A stretch of 53,182 nt of DNA, from assembly GCA_964360635.1 (NCBI GenBank), contig CAYHXO010000013.1, forward strand, positions 1 through 53,182, written 5' to 3'. This DNA is from CALRGE01 sp964360635. GTDB taxonomy: Bacteria; Patescibacteriota; Gracilibacteria; UBA1369; 2-02-FULL-48-14. Below the pieces are notes generated by a model, which did no database searches, was not told the origin of the DNA, and was given only the letters and a program-made list of their open reading frames with translations. The position numbers and the translations under genes are program-made. Below, piece after piece: positions 7,612 to 15,507 of the stretch (positions within the stretch are counted from its first letter, which is position 1; the number at the start of each line of letters is the position of its first letter).

Positions 7612-8757
7612 ATGAAAAGAATATCAAGAATATCGTCTTTACTCGTAGTTTTATCTATTTTCTCTGTGCAGATCGCCATGGGAGCATCACTCTATCCCGG
7701 CAGTATGAATGGAACGAATACAACCGGCGCTTTTACTTATACGCTTGACCCAGGTGAAGAGATAACAGATTCTATAATAATTCAGAATACATCAGAAGTT
7801 AAAGAATACCTTGCTATAGGCCCTACTGATGCGGTAATGACAGCAGAAGGAAGTTTTGCGCTAAAGAGGTCCAGTGAAACACAAGTTGGTATTGGGATAT
7901 GGGCGCAACCGGAGGTAAGTACTTTTACTGTAGAACCAGGAAAGACTAAGGAAATAAAATTCACTCTACATGTTCCGGAAAATACAGCTCCGGGTGATTA
8001 TGCAGGTGGCTTGGTAGTAACCAATGATCCTAATGCCCCTAGTACTGCAGCTGTAACTGCCACTGATTCTGGTGCCATGGGAATGGTTGTTCAAATTAGA
8101 ACCGGTCTTCGAATTTATCTAAATGTAAAAGGAGAACGAAAATTTGATTTCTTATGGAATTCAGAAGGCGAGAATATTGATTACTCACATTTAGTTGAAG
8201 ATGAAAGTCACATTTTTAATTATTATTTTAATAACAAAGGAAATATAAGTCTTGATGTAAATGCGAAACTACATCTGAAAAATTTGTTCTTTGACCTCGA
8301 AACAGTAGACGCAAATCTTGGAACAATCATTGCAGGAAGCACATCCTCACCTCAAATTATATGGACAAAAGTACCACCTGTGGGTCTAATAACGGCAACC
8401 ACAATTGTGTCATATAATATAAACTCCTTATCGGGGACTGCTACTCCTGAGGAAAAAGAAAAATATTCAGGTGAGATGGAGAAAAGCATAACCTTCTTGA
8501 TTATTCCAATGAAAGAATCAATTGTGGCTTTATTTGTATTCATAGTTACGTTTATTCTAATGATGTATAAACATAGAAAATTTCAAAAAATAATTGCTTC
8601 ATGCAAAACGCTTAAGATTAGTCACAATACTTCTCTTGTTAACATAGCAGAAGATCATCATTTAGACTTGAATCTTTTAATAAAAATTAATAAAATTAAG
8701 TCACCATATGGTGTTACAAAAGGATCATCAATTCTTATCCCAAAAAATGAAAAATAA
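7612..8757 (+). CDS. WxLIP/DUF916-like membrane protein A with C-terminal LysM-like domain
   Basis: 381 residues: signal peptide (1-25), DUF916-like beta domain (about 38-175) with GSFALK (80-85), IGIW (94-97), a VPENTAPGDYAGGL stretch ending at 134; a second beta domain (about 200-295) comparable to the DUF3324 half of WxL-interacting proteins; one membrane helix (303-319); then a LysM-like domain (333-378: ISHNTSLVNIAEDHHLDLN, ..IKSPYGVTKGSSILIP). In WxL systems the partner protein is membrane-held and binds both peptidoglycan and the WxL domain. If the topology is right, the LysM-like tail faces the cytoplasm, which is unusual because LysM normally binds extracellular glycans. It overlaps the next gene by 11 bp. 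Confidence 0.68.
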   Translation: MKRISRISSLLVVLSIFSVQIAMGASLYPGSMNGTNTTGAFTYTLDPGEEITDSIIIQNTSEVKEYLAIGPTDAVMTAEGSFALKRSSETQVGIGIWAQPEVSTFTVEPGKTKEIKFTLHVPENTAPGDYAGGLVVTNDPNAPSTAAVTATDSGAMGMVVQIRTGLRIYLNVKGERKFDFLWNSEGENIDYSHLVEDESHIFNYYFNNKGNISLDVNAKLHLKNLFFDLETVDANLGTIIAGSTSSPQIIWTKVPPVGLITATTIVSYNINSLSGTATPEEKEKYSGEMEKSITFLIIPMKESIVALFVFIVTFILMMYKHRKFQKIIASCKTLKISHNTSLVNIAEDHHLDLNLLIKINKIKSPYGVTKGSSILIPKNEK

Positions 8758-9442
8758 GAAATTTATACAAATTTCTTTGGTTCTACTTTTATTTCTAGTC
8801 TCCACTGCATCTGTACTACTTTTAGTAAGTGATAATAAACTGAGCAAGACTGAGGGTCTAAAAATACTTCCATCAAATCCAAGTGCAGAAAATCCATATT
8901 ACTTTATATATGATTTAAAGCCCGGAGAAGAACTCAAAGATTTAGTTACAATTATTAATGACACTGATTCAAAGGAACATATAAGTCTATATGCACTAGA
9001 TCAACATGAGGAATCTACGAAAGATAATTTTTCTCTAAAAACTTTCAGTCCTAACAATCCTCAAGAAGAGATTGGGAAATGGATAAGTTTTGATGGGAAT
9101 CAAAGTATTGAATTCGATATAGAGGCAAATAGTGAGGAAGAAGTTGTTTTTGACATAAAAATACCTAATGACGCAGACTACAAAGAATATGCTGGCGGAA
9201 TAGCTTTTAGTTACGTTTATTCAACGGCTGAAGAAACGCAAAGTAATTTTACTAGCGTATATCAAACAGTTGCCAGAACTTATATTACAGTAAGCAAGGA
9301 ACCAAGAGAAATTGCCCCATACGTTTACAAACCAAATTACAATAAGTATATATTTTCATCAGTAATCATAACAATTACTGCAATTATATTAGTAATAATT
9401 GCACAATTAAAGTTTTTTAATACTAATCCACCAAGAAAATGA
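8747..9442 (+). CDS. WxLIP/DUF916-like membrane protein B
   Basis: 231 residues from the ATG at 8747, which I prefer to an upstream in-frame start at 8708 because MKNKKFIQISLVLLLFLV then forms a proper signal/anchor sequence and the overlap with the upstream gene is only 11 bp. The beta domain (about 50-185) shares motifs with proteins A and C: FIYDLKPGEELKDLVTIIND, IGKW (109-112) and YAGGI (148-152). A C-terminal membrane helix (201-219) is followed by a short basic tail. There is no LysM and no second beta domain. It ends in ATGA overlapping the start of protein C, so the three are translationally coupled. Confidence 0.65.
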   Translation: MKNKKFIQISLVLLLFLVSTASVLLLVSDNKLSKTEGLKILPSNPSAENPYYFIYDLKPGEELKDLVTIINDTDSKEHISLYALDQHEESTKDNFSLKTFSPNNPQEEIGKWISFDGNQSIEFDIEANSEEEVVFDIKIPNDADYKEYAGGIAFSYVYSTAEETQSNFTSVYQTVARTYITVSKEPREIAPYVYKPNYNKYIFSSVIITITAIILVIIAQLKFFNTNPPRK

Positions 9443-10143
9443 AACACTTCATCACATCAATAGTCTTATTAATCGCAGTGTTAAACGTTCCAATCTCACA
9501 GGCAGGGACATTTTCTGTTGTTAAGTATGGTGGGGAACAAGGAGGAGATCCATATATTAATACGGAAGGAGCACCAGGTGTAGAAACTGCAGCATACGCT
9601 ATCATTCGAAATGATTCAGATGAAGTCGCTACATATACACTTTCAGTTGTTGATTCACAATTAACTACGGAAGGAAGTTTTGCACTGAAAAATGTAGGTA
9701 CAGATCAAAATGAAGTCGGACTATGGGGAAGTGTAGAACCAAACGAAATCACTCTTGATCCTGGAACTAATCAGGTAGTTATGGTAAAATTTAAAATACC
9801 TGAAAATCAAAATCTTGGGATATATTGGGGTGGGCTTTCTGCGATACAAAAACCTAACGCGAGCGATGAAGTTTCTGAGAGTAATGGGGAGGGTAATGCG
9901 GAAAGTAGTTTTGTAACTCTTGTCAGGAATTCTCTTAGAGTAAGTGTAAACGTTGTTAGCAAAGATGAGTATGTGCCAGTTGAAACCGTAATCCCAAGTG
10001 AAACTACAAGTTCAGAAAACAACTCCAGTAACTCAATTCTAAAATATTCTCTCACAGCACTTATAATTTTAGGAACAGCAATTTTCTTGGCATTAAACAG
10101 TCAAAAAGTTGCGCCAAAAAAAGGCAAATCTAAAAAGAAGTAG
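9439..10143 (+). CDS. WxLIP/DUF916-like membrane protein C
   Basis: 234 residues: signal peptide (1-22, ending ISQAG), one DUF916-like beta domain (about 45-175) with GSFALK (79-84), VGLW (93-96) and YWGGL (129-133), a serine/threonine-rich spacer (about 182-198), a membrane helix (201-219) and a lysine-rich cytoplasmic tail (KKGKSKKK). It shares the GSFALK and GxW motifs with protein A at the same spacing, so A and C are paralogues. The S/T-rich spacer could be a target for the GT-C enzymes encoded opposite. It is last in the operon; its 3' end overlaps the convergent glycosyltransferase gene by 14 bp with no room for a terminator. Confidence 0.65.
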   Translation: MKHFITSIVLLIAVLNVPISQAGTFSVVKYGGEQGGDPYINTEGAPGVETAAYAIIRNDSDEVATYTLSVVDSQLTTEGSFALKNVGTDQNEVGLWGSVEPNEITLDPGTNQVVMVKFKIPENQNLGIYWGGLSAIQKPNASDEVSESNGEGNAESSFVTLVRNSLRVSVNVVSKDEYVPVETVIPSETTSSENNSSNSILKYSLTALIILGTAIFLALNSQKVAPKKGKSKKK

Positions 10144-12499
10144 TAAAAATATAAGTATCCTTGCTAGACGCAATAAATTTCAAGTTATCTAAAGCGAAGT
10201 GAGCAAGTTTGAGTTGGATTTGATATAACTCCTTAGGATAGTTTGGGTCATCTATAGGTTTACTTATAACAAAGTATTTAATACCACTTGCTTTGAACCA
10301 ATCTAATGTTTCTTGAGGTTTTTTTTCATCATACAAACAAGCAAAAGTGTCTAGGAAATGATCAGTAAAGACTCTTTCCTGATTGTTATTTATGAAGTAT
10401 TTAAAGAAGAGATCATTCGTTAAATATATTTTGGCTTCAGGATCAGCATTAAGAACACTAGCCATCTCCATATAACCTGGGTTTATATAGTCGTAATAAT
10501 AATTACCCTGGCTTTGATTTGCAAAATAAGGCATCAAAACATGTGTTCTTGAAGTATAGATATTTACTCTATAAAAAACCGCTGAAAAGAAAAAAATCGC
10601 GATCAACATAATTGTTGAAAATTTCAGATATTTTGCCCCAGCAAATAAAGTATTAATTGAGTAAGCTAGGAATAGTATCATAAATGAGAATCCTGCCATT
10701 CCGTACCACACGACCCCATGACCAGCTACTGCCCAAATCAACCAGAAAACACTAGCTCCAAGAGCAAGTAACTTTAAATTTTTATCTTTAGGAAAAGAAA
10801 AAAATAGAACTGGTAGAAATGCTAGGAAGAGAAAAGTAATATCAAGAATTATTGATATATGTGCAATGTTGATTGTTTGATTCCATGGCAGAAAAATGAA
10901 TGAAAGTATTGGGTTAGAATAGTCCACATTGTATATTTCATAATCAGCATCTGTCCCACCTGTACTTTCGACTACACATGAACCAGGCATAGCATTTGTT
11001 TGCGGCCCTTCATTTTGTGAATCAATAGATAGAGAAGCAACTGATAAACTACGACTAGTATCATAATTTGAAATAAACCATGGCAAAAGTGACAAAAGAC
11101 CTGCAAAAGTTGCTATTAATATGATGAGTAAATTATTTTTGAATTGCTTACGAGTCTGAATTAAAGAAATTATAAAAAATATACCGGCCAAGATACGAAA
11201 TCCATTTGCGTACATAGGGAATTTAATATCAGGTCCAACAAAATTAATAGCATTGCTGAAATAAATACTTGCAAAAATAGACAATACAAAGCCTAAACCA
11301 GCAAAACCAAATAATTTCTTGCAAAACATGGCAGCAAAGGCAATTAGTAAAAGACCAGCTGTAACTTTAATACTGATTGCAAAACCTAAAAATAATGCGG
11401 ATAGAAATAAATATTTCTTTAAGTCTTCCTTTACCCATCTTAAAAAACAAAAAATTGAGAGCGTTGAAAAGAAGAAAAGAGGCATTTCAACTTTCAATTG
11501 CATTAAATTATGTACAAAAATGAATGGGATCGTGTAAAAAATAACGATCATTAAAAATGATAATTTTTTCTGAAAAAAATCACGCAAAATATAATATAAC
11601 GGAAAAAATGAAAGTAAACCAAAGGCAAAAATCATGGTTTTTTGCAGAGCGAATCCAGGAAACAAGATATTTCCTATGCTTTGCAAAAGAGCAATCGGGT
11701 ATGAACTAAAACCGTGAATGAACCTACCCTCTTGTGCAAGTAAATTGGGTAAATTTAGATATAATGAAGCATCATCGAAACCCATTGGAACAGGGTAAGA
11801 AACTTCAATAAAATTTGATGCAATAAAGAATATAAGAACAGACCATAAAGCCCAATCGACGGGACTAAGTTCATTCAATTTGATTCCATTCTTCGCAATT
11901 GTTTTCAACAAAAGCTTTATTTCGTTTAAATTGGAAATAAAAGAAAAAATCAGAAGAAACAGTACAGGATAAAATGTTAAAATCGATAACTTAGCAAAAA
12001 TAAAAAGTACTTCACTTAAAAATATACTGCCGATTGCAAATGAAAAAAGATATTTGAGTTTTGGTTCGACATCAAATCTTAATAATTGAAAAATTCTTGA
12101 ACCAACAGCAAAAGCAGATAACAGAAAAAAAGATAGTGTTAAAGTTTCAATGGAAAAAATTTTTAAAATACTCAAAAAACCCGAAATGAATCCTAAGTTA
12201 AACTGCATTTGAACGGAAGCAAGGATAAGTGTAACCAGAAAAGTTACTGCTATTAAATGAAAATAATTTATTGAAAATTCTCGTACTTTTTTTGAATAAT
12301 CTATCAACATTAGAATCAAACCAATCACAAGCACGAAAGACGTGACTATAAACACAAAATTATAAATCACACCTGGTATCGTGGAATGACTATTAAAAGG
12401 AATCCTATAAGCTTTATCGTTGAAATAATAAAAACCAGCAACCACAATCGCCCAAATCGGGAAAAATTTAAAAATTTTATTTAATATGTTTTTAATCAT
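10130..12499 (-). CDS. GT-C-type membrane glycosyltransferase, paralogue 2
   Basis: 789 residues with about a dozen hydrophobic helices. Typical GT-C layout: first helix FFPIWAIVVAGFYYF, a conserved acidic motif MGFDDASLYLNL (Asp242-Asp243) at the start of a periplasm-facing loop, many helices, then a soluble C-terminal domain (about 660-789, with ACLYDEKKPQETLDWF). GT-C enzymes (PMT, ArnT, GT39-like) transfer sugars from lipid-linked donors on the outer face of the membrane. The upstream neighbour is clearly a paralogue (same first helix FPIWAI and the same GFDD motif), overlapping it by 8 bp. It is last in an operon of surface proteins, so glycosylation of those proteins is the obvious inference; donor and acceptor are unknown. 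Confidence 0.7.
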   Translation of the reverse strand: MIKNILNKIFKFFPIWAIVVAGFYYFNDKAYRIPFNSHSTIPGVIYNFVFIVTSFVLVIGLILMLIDYSKKVREFSINYFHLIAVTFLVTLILASVQMQFNLGFISGFLSILKIFSIETLTLSFFLLSAFAVGSRIFQLLRFDVEPKLKYLFSFAIGSIFLSEVLFIFAKLSILTFYPVLFLLIFSFISNLNEIKLLLKTIAKNGIKLNELSPVDWALWSVLIFFIASNFIEVSYPVPMGFDDASLYLNLPNLLAQEGRFIHGFSSYPIALLQSIGNILFPGFALQKTMIFAFGLLSFFPLYYILRDFFQKKLSFLMIVIFYTIPFIFVHNLMQLKVEMPLFFFSTLSIFCFLRWVKEDLKKYLFLSALFLGFAISIKVTAGLLLIAFAAMFCKKLFGFAGLGFVLSIFASIYFSNAINFVGPDIKFPMYANGFRILAGIFFIISLIQTRKQFKNNLLIILIATFAGLLSLLPWFISNYDTSRSLSVASLSIDSQNEGPQTNAMPGSCVVESTGGTDADYEIYNVDYSNPILSFIFLPWNQTINIAHISIILDITFLFLAFLPVLFFSFPKDKNLKLLALGASVFWLIWAVAGHGVVWYGMAGFSFMILFLAYSINTLFAGAKYLKFSTIMLIAIFFFSAVFYRVNIYTSRTHVLMPYFANQSQGNYYYDYINPGYMEMASVLNADPEAKIYLTNDLFFKYFINNNQERVFTDHFLDTFACLYDEKKPQETLDWFKASGIKYFVISKPIDDPNYPKELYQIQLKLAHFALDNLKFIASSKDTYIFTTSF

Positions 12500-14939
12500 G
12501 ATTAATTTTAAATATATAAGTTTTATTATCTGTTACAATTAATTGCAAATTTTTCTTTGCAAAAGTAGTAATGTCATCAATATTTTTTCTCATATAAGGT
12601 TCATACACTGCATCCGTCACACTACTATAGACTAAATAATCAAACTGACTTGACTTAAGCCTCTTCAAGAAGATATCGTCGTCTTTTTCAACAAACAAAC
12701 AAGCCAAAGAGTCAAAATACTGATCATTATAAACTCTACTATTATTATTTTTAATGAAAAAATTTAATACGGCATCATTTGCCAAAAATATTTTTGAATT
12801 AAGGTCTTGATTTAAGATCTCAGTAAAAATTAATAAGTTAGGATACTGATAAGAAATAAAATCTTCTTCAGAAGCAAGGCCGGAAAGATATGGCATAAAG
12901 AATGGAGTTCTTGAAAAGAATAAATTGCCTCTTAAAAAAACTCCTGCTGAAATTGAAATGATTAGAAGTATATTTGTAAATTTTTTTAAATTACCCTCAA
13001 GCTTTTGGTAACACAAAACTAGTATTAAAATTAAGAAAGCGAATCCGCTAATTCCGTACCAGATCACATTTTTTGCCAATAGAATCCATAATACAAAAAA
13101 TATGGATGCACCAACAATTAATATTGCATCATCATCATGATCACGTTTTTTTATAAGAAGTACAAATAATGGAATGAATGCAAGAAAAATAAAGCCTATA
13201 TTTGTTAAAATACTTTTAGCAGATATATCCATACTCAAATCCCACGGCAAGAAAAATAGTTTTTGAAAAATATCCTCTCTATTGGCATCGTAGAGACCAT
13301 AGTCAGCCACAGAAGCACCATTACTTACACAAGATTTTGGATACGCTATATCCAGCTTAGGGCTAAGTGAGCTATAATCGTAAACTATATTTTTAAGGTC
13401 AAAAGGTTTATTCGACAATAGATTTGATGCAAACCATGGTGCAGTTACCAAAAATAATACTGACAAGAAAATAATTATTTCTTTAAGCAGGAAGACCTTT
13501 TGCTTAGACTTTAAAAAATTATTTAAAACAAAAATGGAGGAAATTAATAAAAGAATTAATAGTATCATAGATAAGAAATATCCATCGTTCATATCTGCTG
13601 AAACTAATCCTGAATAGAAATAGACATATATCAAAATTAAAATACTAGATACAAACCCTGACTTTCCAAAAACTTTCAATATTAACATTGTTAACATTGC
13701 GGCGATCAAAATTACTGCAGTGATTTTGATGGTGAAAGCAAAAGCTACAAATAATGCTGCAAAGATCAAATACATTTTTCTCCTTTCTTCAAGCCAGTAA
13801 ACAAAATATAAAATTGAAATTGTTCCAAAGAAAAAAATTGCCATTTCCAACTTAGTTTGCAAATAACTATGCATTAAAATTGAAGGTATCGTGTAAAAAA
13901 CTAAAACAAACATTAATGAAGATCTTTCATTTAAATATTTTTTGCAAATAAAATATAAAGGTATTAGTGATAACAAGCTGAACCCTAAAATTAAGCCTTT
14001 TGCTATACCGTAAGAACTAAATAAAATAAGTGCCGCTGCTTGTAATAAAGTAAAAGCATAGGGAAATAAATTATGCAAAAATGTTCCGTGTTCACTCAAT
14101 AAATTTGCTAAATTTAAATAAAGATTATAATCATCAAAACCTCCTGGAAGCGGTTCGGCAATTTCAATAAAATTCCAAACAGAAACAAGAATTAGAACAA
14201 AAGCGAACACCAAGTTAAGCTCAAGGCCCAAATAATGTTTAAAGCTTTTATATAAAGTTTTTACTGATAAAATTATCGGTAATATGAAAAAAATACTAAT
14301 AGGCCATATTGTTAAGAAAGAAAATTTTGCTAAAAAAAACATGGTTAAACTACTGAAAAAAGCCCCGAGTCCAATTTTTAAAGCAATTTCAAGGAGCGAT
14401 CTCTCCTGATATTTAATCAATTTCAAAATTAATCCCCCTTGAGAATAAAAAGATACAAAGAAAAACAAAACTGAAAAAAATATAAAATATAATCTACTTG
14501 AAATATTTAAAAAAGCATCTTGTGGATGAGCAAATTCAAACGAATCTTTATACTCTTGAAATACCTCAGGTTTGCTTCTTTCAGGATCTACTACGGGATC
14601 ATTTTTATTAATATAGACCACATCATTAACATAAAGTGTTTCACCTCTATAAATTGCAAAATTATTCCATTCATATCTAACAAAAGCAAAAATTGGAAGA
14701 TAGAGTAAAAATAGAAATATAAAATTTAAAAAACTATTTTTTTTTCTAATCAAAAATATTCCGGTAGCAATCAATAAAACAGAAAATAAAAAATATGCTA
14801 AAAAACCTGTGTAATTCATCCAAGAAAATTGATTCAAAGTATCAAAAAAATAATATCTGTGGAAATAAAAATATGCTGTAACAACAAAAATAGCCCATAT
14901 AGGGAAGATGAAGAAAATTATTTCTTTCAATTTCTTCAT
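12492..14939 (-). CDS. GT-C-type membrane glycosyltransferase, paralogue 1
   Basis: 815 residues, polytopic. Same architecture as its neighbour: first helix IFPIWAIFVVTAYFYF, acidic motif GGFDDYNLYLNLANLL (Asp269-Asp270), then alternating helices and a soluble C-terminal domain containing ACLFVEKDDDIFLKRL. It differs by a longer extracellular loop after helix 3 (about residues 98-145). The pair probably arose by tandem duplication and may act as a heterodimer or on different sugars. Its ATG directly follows the stop of the WxL-like protein 2 gene with no intervening base, and its end overlaps the next glycosyltransferase by 8 bp, so the three form one transcription unit. Confidence 0.7.
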   Translation of the reverse strand: MKKLKEIIFFIFPIWAIFVVTAYFYFHRYYFFDTLNQFSWMNYTGFLAYFLFSVLLIATGIFLIRKKNSFLNFIFLFLLYLPIFAFVRYEWNNFAIYRGETLYVNDVVYINKNDPVVDPERSKPEVFQEYKDSFEFAHPQDAFLNISSRLYFIFFSVLFFFVSFYSQGGLILKLIKYQERSLLEIALKIGLGAFFSSLTMFFLAKFSFLTIWPISIFFILPIILSVKTLYKSFKHYLGLELNLVFAFVLILVSVWNFIEIAEPLPGGFDDYNLYLNLANLLSEHGTFLHNLFPYAFTLLQAAALILFSSYGIAKGLILGFSLLSLIPLYFICKKYLNERSSLMFVLVFYTIPSILMHSYLQTKLEMAIFFFGTISILYFVYWLEERRKMYLIFAALFVAFAFTIKITAVILIAAMLTMLILKVFGKSGFVSSILILIYVYFYSGLVSADMNDGYFLSMILLILLLISSIFVLNNFLKSKQKVFLLKEIIIFLSVLFLVTAPWFASNLLSNKPFDLKNIVYDYSSLSPKLDIAYPKSCVSNGASVADYGLYDANREDIFQKLFFLPWDLSMDISAKSILTNIGFIFLAFIPLFVLLIKKRDHDDDAILIVGASIFFVLWILLAKNVIWYGISGFAFLILILVLCYQKLEGNLKKFTNILLIISISAGVFLRGNLFFSRTPFFMPYLSGLASEEDFISYQYPNLLIFTEILNQDLNSKIFLANDAVLNFFIKNNNSRVYNDQYFDSLACLFVEKDDDIFLKRLKSSQFDYLVYSSVTDAVYEPYMRKNIDDITTFAKKNLQLIVTDNKTYIFKINHD

Positions 14940-15500
14940 TTATTGTATTGAAAAAGTTATAGTTGTAGAAAAACTAGTATTTGGAGTCCTTGCCGGAATA
15001 GTTAAATCCATCTCTGGAATTATTGCATATTTACCAACCCTGACTCTTGTATCACCCGAAACCAATCCCTTGTCATCTGATAAACCGTCTAAATTCGTAT
15101 CAATAAATGCTGATGTTGTTAAATTATCAAGTGTGATTCCTGTTGATGGATCACAATCAACCTGAGTAATTGTATCTGTAACATCACTTGCCATTTCTAA
15201 ATTAGCTACCGCAAAAGATGCTGTGAGTGTGGAATTAGCAAAATCTGTAGCACTCACAGTTAATGTAAATGGAGCATTTACACCCCTCATATCCTCAAAA
15301 CTCAAAGAATTTGGGAAGGAGACATTATTTGTTTGTGCAGTAGTACTCACACTAACTGCAGGAAAATTAGCTACTCCAGGAGAGGCGGTAATCGACAAAG
15401 CTCCCCCACCGATACAAGTGTCCGCATTTGCAAGCAAAATCAAATTAAAATCGACTAATAAAGCAAGTCCGGCCAGAATTAACATGGATCTTCCCTTCAT
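14940..15500 (-). CDS. Secreted WxL-like domain protein 2 (Trp replaced by Phe)
   Basis: 186 residues: signal peptide (1-27, ending LLANADT) and one beta domain that aligns by eye along its whole length with the protein at 6574: GALSI (33-37), followed by VANFPAVSVS (there IANFAAVNVS); SFEDMRG (67-73); PFTLTV (77-82); and a final DLTIPARTPNTSFSTTITF plus SIQ (165-186). As in protein 1 the two WxL tryptophans are phenylalanines. An added DTNLDGLSDD loop (134-143) resembles a calcium-binding loop. It is third in a five-gene operon between a large surface protein and the two GT-C enzymes. Confidence 0.68.
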   Translation of the reverse strand: MKGRSMLILAGLALLVDFNLILLANADTCIGGGALSITASPGVANFPAVSVSTTAQTNNVSFPNSLSFEDMRGVNAPFTLTVSATDFANSTLTASFAVANLEMASDVTDTITQVDCDPSTGITLDNLTTSAFIDTNLDGLSDDKGLVSGDTRVRVGKYAIIPEMDLTIPARTPNTSFSTTITFSIQ

Positions 15501-15507
15501 TATTTTT

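Noticed and set aside
8708..8746. The longer start of the second WxLIP-like protein
   Set aside because: It would overlap the upstream gene by 50 bp and put 13 polar residues before the signal sequence; the ATG at 8747 fits better.
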